Notes: generated by a model from the sequence alone, not told the origin. A stretch of DNA of 64,000 bases from Mesorhizobium temperatum (GCF_002284575.1 NZ_NPKJ01000007.1:414-64413); one strand, 5' to 3'. Counted from the stretch's first letter, positions 7,462-16,495 are shown. Numbers and translations are program-made.

Positions 7462-7899
7462 ATGAAAGTCGACAACTGCATGACGAGGAATGTCCAGGTC
7501 GCGAACCCCGAACAGTCCATCCGCGAAGTAGCGCAGATCATGGGCAAGCTTGACGCCGGAGTGATGCCCGTGGGCGACCACGACCGGCTGGTCGGGATGA
7601 TCACCGATCGTGATATCGCGATCCGCGGCGTAGCATTGGGTAAGGGACCTGACACGAAGGTGCGTGATGTCATGAGCCCGGAGGTCAAATATTGCTTCGA
7701 TGACGAAGACGTCGAGCATGTGCTTGAGAACATGGGCGACCTGCAGGTACGTCGGCTTCCGGTTCTGAACCGCGACAAGAGGCTCGTCGGCATCATCTCT
7801 CTTGGCGATCTCGCGACGAGTGGCGAAGCGGCAGAAGCGGGTGAGGCTTTAAGCGACATCTCGAAGCCGGGCGGCGAGCATTCGCAGACTGCTCACTGA
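7462..7899 (+). CDS. CBS-pair domain protein
   Basis: A 145-residue protein made of one Bateman module. CBS1 runs from MKVDNCMTRNVQVANPEQS to LVGMITDRDIAIR, and CBS2 from VRDVMSPEVKYCFDDEDVEHVLENM to LVGIISLGDLA. Such modules bind adenine nucleotides and act as energy or redox sensors for partner proteins. The ATG has an AGGGAG site. An exact EcfG promoter lies upstream and a long perfect palindrome downstream, so the gene looks monocistronic. The C-terminal 30 residues are a flexible tail ending in GGEHSQTAH. Its partner is not known. Confidence 0.9.
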   Translation: MKVDNCMTRNVQVANPEQSIREVAQIMGKLDAGVMPVGDHDRLVGMITDRDIAIRGVALGKGPDTKVRDVMSPEVKYCFDDEDVEHVLENMGDLQVRRLPVLNRDKRLVGIISLGDLATSGEAAEAGEALSDISKPGGEHSQTAH

Positions 7900-8291
7900 C
7901 TGACGCGCGACACGGCAGTGCCAGGTCAACGGATATCTTGTTCCGCGGCGCGTCGGCCAACGCCGGCGCCCGGCCGGGCGCCTTCTGCATTGCGATGTTC
8001 TTCGGCAAAGGTTCAGGAACAATCCATGGATTCAGCGCCGAAAAAGCGCGACAGGGCGAAATGACCGTGCAGACTCAGACGCATCGGATCACGACGGCGC
8101 AAGACGTTCACCGGGATGTCATGTCGTGATAAACTCGTCTTGCGACGGGACCGCGCGACCGAGGCGGGGTATCTCGCAGCCGGGTAGCCCTTAGTCGCAG
8201 ACGATGAGCTTGAGCGCCTGATGTTCTCGAACGATTGCAAGCGTCCTGCCAAAGCCTATGGTGAAGGTGGGGCCTCTCGGAGTGGACAGAT
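7900..8291. other. Intergenic region after the CBS gene
   Basis: Apart from the palindrome at 7965-7982 no gene or clear regulatory site is visible. The following protease gene uses a TTG start with GGAG at about 8279-8282. No EcfG-type motif was found before it. Confidence 0.45.
7965..7990 (+). terminator. Likely terminator of the CBS gene
   Basis: An 18-base perfect palindrome (GGCGCCCGG/CCGGGCGCC) at 7965-7982 is followed by TTCTGC. It lies 66 bases after the CBS-protein stop codon and would form a very stable hairpin; the T-run is weak. Confidence 0.5.
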
Positions 8292-9422
8292 TTGGGTTGG
8301 TCGCTGAACCTCGGGACGATCGCCGGCACCACCGTGCGCGTTCACTTTACCTTCCTGCTTCTGCTCGTCTGGATTTGGCTGACGCACTATCAGATCGGCG
8401 GCACGCCAGCGGCCTGGGAAGGCGTTGCCTTCATCATTGCCGTCTTTGCCTGCGTGGTCCTGCATGAGTTCGGCCACATCGCCGCCGCACGGTATTTCGA
8501 CATCAGCACGCCGGATATTACGCTTTTCCCGATCGGCGGCGTGGCCAGGCTGGAACGCATGCCCGAAGAGCCGGGGCAGGAGTTCGTGATCGCGGTCGCG
8601 GGGCCGCTGGTCAATGTCGCGATCGCCGCGCTGATCTTCGTCTTGCTCGGCGGGTCGGCGAGTGTCGAACAGATGGCCGGGATCGAGGATCCGCGTACGA
8701 ACTTTCTCGCCAGGCTTGCCGGGGTCAATGTCTTCCTGGTCCTTTTCAATATGATCCCGGCCTTCCCGATGGATGGCGGCCGTATCCTGCGCGCCGCCCT
8801 CGCCGCCCGCCTTTCCTGGTCGCGCGCGACCCAGATCGCCGCCACGATCGGGCAAGGATTGGCCTTCGTCTTCGGTTTCCTTGGGCTGTTCTACAACCCG
8901 CTGCTAATCTTCATCGGCATCTTCGTCTATCTCGCCGCGGCAGCGGAAGCCCAGAACGCACAGATCCGCGAGGTAGCCACAAGCGTCCTGGTCGGTGACG
9001 TGATGATCACCGAGTTCGCCCGGCTGGAACGGTCGGCGACGCTTGACGAGGCAATCGAGATGCTGCTCGCGACCACGCAGCACGACTTCCCTGTCATCGA
9101 CTCCGCCGGCCATCTTGAAGGATTGGTGACACGCAACGACATGATCCGGACATTGAAGGAAAAGGGACCCGCCGCACCGGTCGCGAGCGCAATGCGAAAC
9201 GATATCCCGAAAATACATTACCGCAAAAGCCTGGAAGAAGGCCTGCGGCTCATGCAGCAGGCAGTTGTGCCTGCTGTTGCCGTCGTGGACAGTTCCGATC
9301 GGCTGGTCGGGCTCATGACACACGAAACCATAGGCGAGATGCTTATGGTCCGCTCGGCGGTTTCGGATGCCTTCCGATTTGGTCGTTTGCGTGGGAGCAA
9401 ACCGCGACTCACACGGATCTGA
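8292..9422 (+). CDS. Site-2 protease (M50) with C-terminal CBS pair
   Basis: An integral-membrane zinc metalloprotease of the M50/Rip3 type. Several hydrophobic helices surround the zinc motif HEFGH (about residues 58-62) in VVLHEFGHIAAARYF, and the second site NMIPAFPMDGGRILRAAL gives the Asp ligand. After about residue 230 come two CBS domains (VGDVMITEFARLERSATLDEA and the part ending RLVGLMTHETIGEML). Proteases of this family cut membrane-bound regulators such as anti-sigma factors; the CBS pair is a likely nucleotide-sensing switch. The start is a TTG with GGAG upstream. Its substrate is unknown, although the neighbourhood of stress genes makes a stress-signalling role plausible. Confidence 0.9.
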   Translation: MGWSLNLGTIAGTTVRVHFTFLLLLVWIWLTHYQIGGTPAAWEGVAFIIAVFACVVLHEFGHIAAARYFDISTPDITLFPIGGVARLERMPEEPGQEFVIAVAGPLVNVAIAALIFVLLGGSASVEQMAGIEDPRTNFLARLAGVNVFLVLFNMIPAFPMDGGRILRAALAARLSWSRATQIAATIGQGLAFVFGFLGLFYNPLLIFIGIFVYLAAAAEAQNAQIREVATSVLVGDVMITEFARLERSATLDEAIEMLLATTQHDFPVIDSAGHLEGLVTRNDMIRTLKEKGPAAPVASAMRNDIPKIHYRKSLEEGLRLMQQAVVPAVAVVDSSDRLVGLMTHETIGEMLMVRSAVSDAFRFGRLRGSKPRLTRI

Positions 9423-9495
9423 GCAGGAGGATATTCTTTCTACGCCGGATCGGGTGAGTGCGCTCCAGATCGTAGGAGAGCGATGAGCAGAAATC

Positions 9496-9526
9496 GGCCG
9501 GAACGACGTCGTTCCGGCCCATTTTC
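9496..9526. terminator. Bidirectional terminator
   Basis: A 24-base perfect palindrome (GGCCGGAACGAC and its exact reverse complement, 9496-9519) is followed by CATTTTCTG on the plus strand. It lies between the stop codons of the convergent protease and TerC-family genes, where a shared terminator is expected. Confidence 0.7.
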
Positions 9527-9532
9527 TGTGTC

Positions 9533-10189
9533 TCAAGCGCCCCCGACGTGAGGCAGAAGTTCAAGCGCACCGCGATAGATCATGTCGGCAGCTACGTAGA
9601 GGATGACCACCAGGCCGACATAGGCAATCCAACGGTGCTTCTGAAGCAGATTGGCAATGAGGTTTGCGGCAATGCCCATCAGCGCGACGGAGAGGACAAG
9701 GCCGAAGATCAGTACGTTTGGATGTTCGCGCGCAGCACCCGCTACCGCCAGAACATTGTCGAGCGACATCGAGACGTCGGCGATGATGATCTGCCAGGTT
9801 GCCTGCGCCAGGGTCTTGCGTGGAGCTTTGCCAGCTACGATGCCATCATAGTCGACATCACTTTCCGAAAGCGCTTCGATCGCCTGTGTTTCCTGCGCAT
9901 GGTTTTGCCGGAGTTCGCGCCACATCTTCCAGCACACCCACAACAGCAATATACCGCCAGCCAACAACAGGCCGACGATCTGCAGGAGCTGGGTTGTCGC
10001 GGCCGCAAAGCCGATGCGCAGAACGGCCGCTGCGATTATACCAACGACGATTGCGTTTCTGCGCTGCTCTTTGGGAAGTCCGGCCGCGGCAAGGCCGATA
10101 ACGATGGCGTTGTCACCGGCCAGCACCAGGTCGATCATGATGACCTGCAAGAGAGCGGTCATTGCTTCAGGACTAAAAAATTCTGTCAT
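9533..10189 (-). CDS. TerC/YjbE-family integral membrane protein
   Basis: A polytopic inner-membrane protein of 218 residues with about six to seven helices. The TerC family signature is clear: the acidic intramembrane motif VLAGDNAIVIGLAA near residues 22-36 and its inverted-repeat counterpart VSMSLDNVLAVAGAA near 140. Family members are metal exporters, with manganese efflux shown for several, or tellurite-resistance proteins. The ATG has AAGGGTGCC upstream. I looked for a yybP-ykoY manganese riboswitch in the leader, which often precedes such genes, and did not see its conserved core. It points away from the antiporter gene at 10561. Confidence 0.85.
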   Translation of the reverse strand: MTEFFSPEAMTALLQVIMIDLVLAGDNAIVIGLAAAGLPKEQRRNAIVVGIIAAAVLRIGFAAATTQLLQIVGLLLAGGILLLWVCWKMWRELRQNHAQETQAIEALSESDVDYDGIVAGKAPRKTLAQATWQIIIADVSMSLDNVLAVAGAAREHPNVLIFGLVLSVALMGIAANLIANLLQKHRWIAYVGLVVILYVAADMIYRGALELLPHVGGA

Positions 10190-10560
10190 ACGGCACCCTT
10201 GCGTTCAGCTAGGGGTGACACGGCTTGCGAGCATAACCGTAGAGCAACGCGGACACCGCGTATGACAAGAGAAATACTGCTACAGCTGAAGAAATCTCAA
10301 AGCCAGGCCACCCGGATTGAATTCCAGTCCGACATCACAGTCCCTGATGGACTGCCAGAGGGGCCCGGCCTGGTAGCACCTAGCTATTGCCGTAAGCGCA
10401 AAAACTCAAGGCTTAATTGTGATTCGGCACATGCGGCATCGAGCTCGGCAGTTTCGTTACGCCAAGTCGATTGAGCACGCGGCCATTGAACGGACAGGCA
10501 GCCGCAAGTACACTGATTGGGCCTCGGTCCGGTTCTGTAATACCCGATCTGCGGCCGTCG
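10190..10560. other. Divergent intergenic region
   Basis: This stretch separates the TerC-family gene (minus) from the antiporter gene (plus) and should hold both promoters. A small GCGG-ACA-CCGC hairpin lies at 10249-10259. No EcfG motif, riboswitch core or gene was recognised. Confidence 0.4.
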
Positions 10561-11694
10561 ATGGCGATGAGGAAATCCGTCTTGGCTGTTCATCGACGAC
10601 GACCGATCGGCCAATATCTGTTCCCAATCGGCTCCCTGGGCCTGGCCGCGCTAATTCATTTCGGCGCCGCGTCGATGGAGCCTTCGCTGCTTTCGATCAA
10701 GATCCTTGCGTTGATCGTGGTCGCTATCTTCATCTTCGCGACCGTGTTTGTGGTTTTGCATCATGCCGAAGCCGTCGCACGGCGGCTCGGTGAACCTTAT
10801 GGCACGCTGCTGTTGACATTTTCGGTGACGGCCATCGAAGCATCGGTCATCGTTTCGATGATGCTGCATGGCGAGAACAACCCGACGCTGGCACGCGAGT
10901 CCGTGTTTTCGACGGTCATGATCGTGTGCACTGGTGTGGTCGGGGTCTGCCTCACCCTGGGTGGGCTGAAGCATCGATATCAGGACATCAAACGACAGGG
11001 CACCAGCGCTTCCCTTGCCGTCATTATGGCGCTGACGGTTCTTACGCTGATCCTTCCAAACTACACTCTTGCAACAAGCCCCGGTACGTTCTCCGCATCG
11101 CAACTCGCTTTCGTGAGCGTTCTTTCCATCCTCCTCTATGGTGCGTTCGTCTTTGCACAGATGGTGCGCCATCGGGGCGATTTTATCGAGGATCTCACGT
11201 CCAGCGCGGAACATGAGGAGCATGTATCTGAGGGTGGGAACGTGACCACCAACGTGATCCTTTTATTTGTCGGACTGGCAGGGATCGTTCTTCTGACCGA
11301 GCAGGTGGCCGGCAGCATCGAGAATGGGCTCGCGTTTCTTCAAGTTACCCAGGCGGACGCAATCGTGGGCTTCTTCGTCGCTGCGCTTGTGCTTATGCCG
11401 GAGGCGGTATCGGCAGTTCGGGCAGCGCTCAATAACGAACTTCAGCGAGGGCTGAATGTCGCCCTCGGCTCGGCCTGCGCCACAATCGGCCTGACAATCC
11501 CGGCAATCGGTGCGGCGAGCCTACTCACCGGACGAAGCCTGACTCTTGGTCTAGGCCCGGGTGATACCGTGCTTCTCATCCTCGCGCTCGCCATCAGCAT
11601 CGTGAGCTTCGGGACTGGCCGGACAACTATGCTGACGGGGCTCGTTCATCTCGTCGTGTTTGTCGCCTATCTGTTCCTTATCTTCGTGCCCTAG
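10561..11694 (+). CDS. Calcium/proton antiporter, ChaA/y4hA type
   Basis: A membrane cation/H+ antiporter of about 377 residues with ten to eleven predicted helices. Two inverted halves carry the CaCA-type repeats: GEPYGTLLLTFSVTAIEASVI near residue 80 and VGFFVAALVLMPEAVSAV near residue 270, with the key acidic residues in helices. The overall order matches ChaA of enterobacteria and the y4hA ionic transporter of rhizobia. The loop between the halves is hydrophilic and acidic (HRGDFIEDLTSSAEHEEH). I chose ATG 10561; a TTG 90 bases upstream is in frame but would add a non-helical leader. It probably exports Ca2+ or Na+/K+ in exchange for protons. Confidence 0.85.
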   Translation: MAMRKSVLAVHRRRPIGQYLFPIGSLGLAALIHFGAASMEPSLLSIKILALIVVAIFIFATVFVVLHHAEAVARRLGEPYGTLLLTFSVTAIEASVIVSMMLHGENNPTLARESVFSTVMIVCTGVVGVCLTLGGLKHRYQDIKRQGTSASLAVIMALTVLTLILPNYTLATSPGTFSASQLAFVSVLSILLYGAFVFAQMVRHRGDFIEDLTSSAEHEEHVSEGGNVTTNVILLFVGLAGIVLLTEQVAGSIENGLAFLQVTQADAIVGFFVAALVLMPEAVSAVRAALNNELQRGLNVALGSACATIGLTIPAIGAASLLTGRSLTLGLGPGDTVLLILALAISIVSFGTGRTTMLTGLVHLVVFVAYLFLIFVP

Positions 11695-12326
11695 GATAGC
11701 GATCACCAGCCGTCTGTCGGCCATCGCAGCGCTAAGCCAATTCAGTCGTCAGTTGTGGTAGGTCGCGCGACACGATCCATATCTGAAGGCTGCGTGGGCT
11801 TGGGTTCTGCAAGGGCGGCAAGCCATTTTATTGGCCGTGTCAGATTCTATATTGACATCGACGAATTCAACCACACGTATATGCCCGATATTCATACGTT
11901 GGTGCAGTCAATTTTCGAGTCATCGCGGGAGACAGTTCTTATTGTGTCGGAACGAAACCTTGATGGCTTTGCAATTGTTTGAATTGTATGAGATTTTTGA
12001 TTTGTTGAGAATCGGCGTCCGTTCCGCGCCGCCACCAGCCGTCAAGGACTCGTTGTGTCTATCGTGCCAGTCCGTCTGATGCAGTTGAGAGGCCCGTTCG
12101 GTCACTCGCAAGAATTCAAAATAGGAGCTGCGGCGAAATAGGATACGAACTACGTGATCGCTGCCACAACTTCCAGCTGATCTTGGTCCACAGATTCTCT
12201 GGTTTTCAACAGGGCGGATCAGGCCGGGTCACCGCGGTCCGCAGAAAGCGGCAATCACTCGCCTTCAGCTATGGCAATCCAGCTGCCAAAGGCTCATTAG
12301 CGTAACCTTGCCGCCGCAAGCGCCCG
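11695..12326. other. AT-richer gap at the left edge of the defence island
   Basis: Over 600 bases without a supported gene. The part from about 11830 to 12060 is clearly richer in A/T than its surroundings (for example TTTGATTTGTTGAG), a sign of acquired or decayed DNA at the boundary of the defence island. A short plus-strand frame here has no domain and a poor start. No tRNA, integrase or attachment repeat was seen. Confidence 0.45.
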
Positions 12327-14420
12327 CTATATGAGGTCCTCGAGAAACTCTGAACCCGGCTTCACACTCGACAGGAACAGGCGATCCCGTGCCCGGGTCG
12401 CAGCCACATAGAGAAGCTGCCGTTCGGTGGCGATGACCTCGTCTAGCTCGAACTCGTCGGCCACGTCCGCCACGCGGGCCGCGAGCGGCAGAACGCCCTC
12501 GTCGCAGGCCACGACGAGGACCGTCCGGAACTCCAGCCCCTTGGCGAGATGCATGATGCCGACCAGGGCCGTGTCATCGCTGGCCTTTCCGGAAGATACG
12601 GTGCGATACGGTAGTGCGGCGGCCTCGGCAATCGCTCGGGCGCGCGGAACTTCGGCAGGGGAACGGACGAAAATGGCGATCTGGTCGGGCGGGATGCCGT
12701 CTTCGAGCAAGGCGCGGATGAAGGCAGCGGCAGCGTCGCGCTCCGCGGCCTCGTCGTCGGCAATCACCACCGTTGGCTCGATCCCCTCGAAGACCGATAC
12801 CGCACCGCGCCGATCGTCCTCTAGCCCATCAACGTCACGGATAGTTTTGGGAAGCAGGCGGTCGGCCATCTGCCTGATCTGCTGGGAGGTGCGATAATTC
12901 ACCTTCAGCGTGAAGGAGCGCCCGCGAACGTCGATGCCGAGCCCCTTCCAGGAAAAAGGCTGCTGGAAGATGCGCTGGCCGATGTCTCCAGCGAAGAAAA
13001 GCGCATCGGGGCTGTCAGGCGCGATAGCCCCAAGGAAGCGCAACTCCGGAACACCGAGATCCTGCGCCTCGTCGACCACGATATGCGTGAACGGTTTTTC
13101 CGCGCGCGAAGCGTAAGTGGAGGTCACTGCCTGGAACAACGAAGCCGGCGTGAACAGCGCCTTCTGTCGAAGTGCTTCGCGCACGCGCGAAAACACCTGC
13201 CACAGCGCCTCGCGCTGTTTTTGCCCCAAGCGGTTCTTGCGGCCCATGCGCGGCACCTCGGCATAGGCGTCGGCGCTGTCAATTCGCCAGGCGTCGATGA
13301 CGTTTTCCCATTCGGAGATCAGGAAGCGCGGCGAGAAGCCATGCACGCCTGCATCGTTCGCCGCCCTCTCGATCAGTCCGCGGACCGTCTCGCGGTCGGC
13401 GATATGCGCCTTTCGCCCCGCCGTCAGCCCGAACAGTTCCTCGGCGATCCTGCGGAAGGAGGCGACGGTGACACGGCCTTCCAGATCGTCGCGGCCACCC
13501 GAAAGCACGGCGAGCTTGCGTTTCAGCGCATCGGCCAGGGGGTCGGAGAAGGTCGTGAGCAGCACGCGTGCGTCCGGATCGAGGCGAAGGATGCGCATCA
13601 CGCGGTGCAGAGCCACCACGGTCTTGCCCGTCCCGGCGGAGCCAGCAACCCGAGCGGGCCCGGAGTAGTCGCGCTCGACGACGCCGCGCTGCAGAGGATG
13701 CAGGAACACCGCCCATTTCTCGAACGGCGCGTCGAGCGCCGCCTGCAGCTCGTCCAGCCCTTCCAGCACCCGGAACCGACGCATCGTGTCGGGATGCTCA
13801 AGCGGGTCTTCGACGGGTTCGGCGGGTTTCAGGATTCCCGTGGCGGCATATTCGAGCAGCGCCTCTCCCGCTTCCTGAGGCAGGTGCGAGGCCAGGGCGA
13901 AGAAGCTGTCCTCGGTTGCCTCGGCGACGTCGGCCAACCAGTCCTGCGGCACGCCGACGGAGAGAAGGTGGTCCGGCGTCAGTTTTGCGAATAGCGGCGG
14001 CGCGGGGATGCTCTCCTTGTCCGGAGCGACCTCGAATGGCAGGTCGGCCTGAACGGGTTGGATCGCTGGTTGCAACGCCACTTCCTCGACGCGCTCGCGC
14101 ACCTCGACGATCTGGATCGCACCGGTCGACGGATGCGTCTCGATGCGGCGCCGCTCGGCCCATTTGTAAGCGTCGTCGTGATGATCGACATAGGCCAGCA
14201 TTACGCTGTCCCCTGTCTTGTGGATGATGATGCGCAGGTCCCGGTTGACCCGCACCGACCAGAAATTGGGATCCTTCGACTTGTCGATGCGGTGGAACTG
14301 CAGGCCAGGCTGATCCGGGTTGGCTTGGAGGTCGAACGCCGTCAGCTTCGCCTGCTTCTGCTCGTCATTGGCGAGCTTCGCGAGGGATGAGGTAAAGCTG
14401 TCGGCTAGTATGGTGGTCAA
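12327..14420 (-). CDS. UvrD/Rep-type helicase with RelE-like N-terminus
   Basis: A superfamily 1 helicase of 697 residues. The first about 90 residues form a RelE/ParE-like domain (LQFHRIDKSKDPNFWSVRV, LRIIIHKTGDSVMLAYVDHH, AYKWAERRR) as in several defence-associated helicases. The motor carries Walker A GSAGTGKTVV (Lys266), Walker B VVDEAQDLG (Asp450), NYRTSQQIRQ, HLAKGLEFRTVLVV and YVAATRARDRLFLS. I start at TTG 14420 because TILADSF begins there and the preceding gene stops 11 bases before it. It is the last gene of the minus-strand operon. Its start closely resembles the 29-residue frame at 16404-16493. It likely unwinds or translocates on DNA in a nuclease complex, which is inference. 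Confidence 0.9.
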   Translation of the reverse strand: MTTILADSFTSSLAKLANDEQKQAKLTAFDLQANPDQPGLQFHRIDKSKDPNFWSVRVNRDLRIIIHKTGDSVMLAYVDHHDDAYKWAERRRIETHPSTGAIQIVEVRERVEEVALQPAIQPVQADLPFEVAPDKESIPAPPLFAKLTPDHLLSVGVPQDWLADVAEATEDSFFALASHLPQEAGEALLEYAATGILKPAEPVEDPLEHPDTMRRFRVLEGLDELQAALDAPFEKWAVFLHPLQRGVVERDYSGPARVAGSAGTGKTVVALHRVMRILRLDPDARVLLTTFSDPLADALKRKLAVLSGGRDDLEGRVTVASFRRIAEELFGLTAGRKAHIADRETVRGLIERAANDAGVHGFSPRFLISEWENVIDAWRIDSADAYAEVPRMGRKNRLGQKQREALWQVFSRVREALRQKALFTPASLFQAVTSTYASRAEKPFTHIVVDEAQDLGVPELRFLGAIAPDSPDALFFAGDIGQRIFQQPFSWKGLGIDVRGRSFTLKVNYRTSQQIRQMADRLLPKTIRDVDGLEDDRRGAVSVFEGIEPTVVIADDEAAERDAAAAFIRALLEDGIPPDQIAIFVRSPAEVPRARAIAEAAALPYRTVSSGKASDDTALVGIMHLAKGLEFRTVLVVACDEGVLPLAARVADVADEFELDEVIATERQLLYVAATRARDRLFLSSVKPGSEFLEDLI

Positions 14421-14430
14421 TATCGACTCT

Positions 14431-15441
14431 CTACTTCTTGTCCTTCGGTAACCGAGAACGTCGATCGCGACGGTATTCCACCACAACTTTCGAAATCATT
14501 TCATCACGTTTCATTTGTCCCGCAGATTTGGGCTTTGGCTCCGCATTCTGCTTCGCTGGTGGAATTGTCCTGATCGCCTTCCTGTTGGGGTGCGATTTGG
14601 CCTTGGACTTCTTCTTCGGCGGTGGAGGCGCTTTAGTCACAGACCGAGCGCGATGAGTTCTTGAACGGCGTATCAGTACTGATGCCGGAGTAACCCTCTC
14701 CGACCCAGCCTCAATCAATGTGTGTGGTTCTCGCAGAGGCCTCAGCGCATGTTCGCCAGTGGGAATGACCCTTAGAAACCGCTCGTTTTCAAACCAGGTG
14801 GCCTTGTAGGATCGAGGTTCGCACTTGGCAGGATGAAAGACACTAATCGCCGAATACGAGCCACTGACGACGTCGCCCACAGTGATGATTTCGTCTGGGC
14901 ACGTGATAGAGAAGTGGACCACGGGACCATCGGCCATTTCAATTAGCTGACCGGCCAGAAAGAGTTGAAATCCCTTACGCTCGACTGACGTGATTTCAAT
15001 CATTTGCCAGTCAATGGCATAGCCGGACCTGTGATAGCGGCCTCCATCGTATATTCCGAGGAAACTGGCGGCTTCTGCGAGCTCAAGGCGCATTCCACGC
15101 GCACGGGATTGAGGGCGCGGCGATATTGCGTTCACTGAGAACTGGGGATTGTCGGTGCAGCAGTGTTTCGGCCACGGTGGGCCTAGGTCATCAAAAAAGA
15201 CGCGGCTACCTCTGTCGTTCTGGTAATAGAAGACCGCAGCCTTGCAAACCGGACAAACCGCGTTCGGATTTACAAAGCAGGATGAGTAACCCTTGCTTGC
15301 CCGCTGCTCCCGCAGGATGCGCTCTGCGTCGCGGGTTTGCATCGACCTTCGCAACTGCGAGCGGTCGATCCTGACGTTGCCCCACGTGCTGGAGCACCAA
15401 CCGCAGCCACAATCTGAATAGTGGTTGTAGCCCCGTCCCAC
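14431..15441 (-). CDS. Cysteine-rich unknown protein of the defence operon
   Basis: I do not recognise this 336-residue protein. Its N-terminus is dense in potential zinc ligands: Cys11, Cys13, Cys16, then Cys55, Cys63-x-x-Cys66, and His93-Cys94-Cys95 after FFDDLGPPW, suggesting one or two zinc-binding modules. The middle (about 100-235) looks like a mixed alpha/beta domain, and the last 90 residues are a lysine/proline-rich basic tail (APPPPKKKSKAKSHPNRK) that could bind nucleic acid. It starts with GTG three bases after the HNH gene stop and ends 11 bases before the helicase, so translation is coupled. A role as DNA-binding partner of the HNH nuclease is inference. Confidence 0.75.
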   Translation of the reverse strand: MGRGYNHYSDCGCGWCSSTWGNVRIDRSQLRRSMQTRDAERILREQRASKGYSSCFVNPNAVCPVCKAAVFYYQNDRGSRVFFDDLGPPWPKHCCTDNPQFSVNAISPRPQSRARGMRLELAEAASFLGIYDGGRYHRSGYAIDWQMIEITSVERKGFQLFLAGQLIEMADGPVVHFSITCPDEIITVGDVVSGSYSAISVFHPAKCEPRSYKATWFENERFLRVIPTGEHALRPLREPHTLIEAGSERVTPASVLIRRSRTHRARSVTKAPPPPKKKSKAKSHPNRKAIRTIPPAKQNAEPKPKSAGQMKRDEMISKVVVEYRRDRRSRLPKDKK

Positions 15442-15444
15442 CCC

Positions 15445-16407
15445 TCACACCCCAAACACGTTCAACACCTCGTCTTCGAGGCTATTGATGACCTTAATAT
15501 CCTTCGAGGCTTGCTCGGGAACGGTCGTGACCACGCCAACCTGCGGCACATGTGTAGGCTGTCTCCGCGACCATGAACCCTCGCTCCAATTCCGCACGGC
15601 TTCAGCGGCAGAGGGCACCATCGTCCATTCGTATTCACGCCCGGACGGCCACCAACCCTCGGCCAGGAGGCTCATCCGGATGGGCGAGCCGTCATTACGG
15701 AGGTCCGGCTCCCATTTAAGCAGCGATGTGAGACGGCCCGCCAGTTTGCCGTAGAGCAGGTTTGCGGTCTTGGGATCGTCTTTGCCCAAGGCCTCTCGCG
15801 CCAGCACCCGCATTGTCGCGGTGCGGCGCAGTGCGCCAGCATGTGCACGCAAAAATGCGATGTCGCGATCGGATAATTCCGCTTGCTCGAATGCTCGACG
15901 GAATGCGGCCTCGTCTGGTCTCGGCCGCAAGGGGCGTGGACGCGCCCAGGGTGCGACCAGAGATTCAGGGTCAAGCGTCAGTGATCGCCACCAATAAGGC
16001 CCGGCCGTTCGGACGCGAATGACAGGCAACTCAACCTTATGTCCAGACGTAATCTTTTGGCCTAGCGCCCGCCGTTCAGGAAGGCTCCGCAACTGGACGA
16101 ATTCCGACCCGTATCCACCCGCTTCGAGATGCAGGCAGAACAGTTCCCATTCGGCTGGCGGCGCATTGAAGCGTTTGTGAAGCCTGCTGTGGCAGGGCTT
16201 GCACAGAGGGTAGGATTGCGGCGGCTGAAAGCTGAACGGCTCGGAATAGTCCTCCGAATGCCATTCTCCCTGGGGCCGGTCAGGATCACCGCACATTGCG
16301 CATGGTTCGCCCTCGAAAGGAGCGTGTCGCCCCGTCAACCTGCGATAGGCGGGCATGATCCTTGCCCGCTGTTGCCCGCTGTATCCGTTATAGGGGGCAT
16401 TGCTCAT
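15445..16407 (-). CDS. HNH-type nuclease with Mod-like C-terminal tail
   Basis: A 320-residue protein with a zinc-ribbon HNH-like core near its start: Cys36-x-x-Cys39, GEWHSEDYSEPF, then Cys69-x-x-Cys72-His73-x3-His77 (PLCKPCHSRLH). Such cores cut DNA using a metal bound by the histidines. Residues 100-300 are unassigned. The last 16 residues, KVINSLEDEVLNVFGV, match the end of the methyltransferase encoded at 18671-21790 (KVINHFGDEVLKVFGV) at 12 of 16 positions. The ATG at 16407 overlaps the stop of the 29-codon frame before it (ATGA), and the next gene follows after 3 bases. A restriction role within the operon is likely. Confidence 0.8.
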   Translation of the reverse strand: MSNAPYNGYSGQQRARIMPAYRRLTGRHAPFEGEPCAMCGDPDRPQGEWHSEDYSEPFSFQPPQSYPLCKPCHSRLHKRFNAPPAEWELFCLHLEAGGYGSEFVQLRSLPERRALGQKITSGHKVELPVIRVRTAGPYWWRSLTLDPESLVAPWARPRPLRPRPDEAAFRRAFEQAELSDRDIAFLRAHAGALRRTATMRVLAREALGKDDPKTANLLYGKLAGRLTSLLKWEPDLRNDGSPIRMSLLAEGWWPSGREYEWTMVPSAAEAVRNWSEGSWSRRQPTHVPQVGVVTTVPEQASKDIKVINSLEDEVLNVFGV

Positions 16408-16493
16408 GTTAAACGCACAATCCTTTTCAGCACCTTGTCGTCGAGGTGCTTGGCGAGAGTTGCGCTGAAGCTGTCGGCGAGGATCGTGGGCAT
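16404..16493 (-). CDS. 29-residue frame resembling the helicase N-terminus
   Basis: This frame starts with ATG two bases after the DUF262 stop and ends in TGA overlapping the HNH start codon (ATGA). It reads MPTILADSFSATLAKHLDD and so on, very like the first residues of the operon's last protein (MTTILADSFTSSLAKLAND). Many codon third positions differ between the two, so this is not a fresh copy. It looks like the stub of a second, diverged helicase gene, kept perhaps only as a leader that couples HNH translation. Whether the peptide itself matters is unknown. Confidence 0.5.
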   Translation of the reverse strand: MPTILADSFSATLAKHLDDKVLKRIVRLT

Positions 16494-16495
16494 GA

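Noticed and set aside
10190-10400. yybP-ykoY manganese riboswitch before the TerC-family gene
   Set aside because: The leader lacks the conserved core sequences of this riboswitch; only a short GCGG/CCGC hairpin is visible.
11695-12326. Attachment site, tRNA or integrase at the left end of the defence island
   Set aside because: The gap is A/T-richer, but no tRNA, integrase frame or direct repeat matching the region around 35920-36000 was seen by eye.
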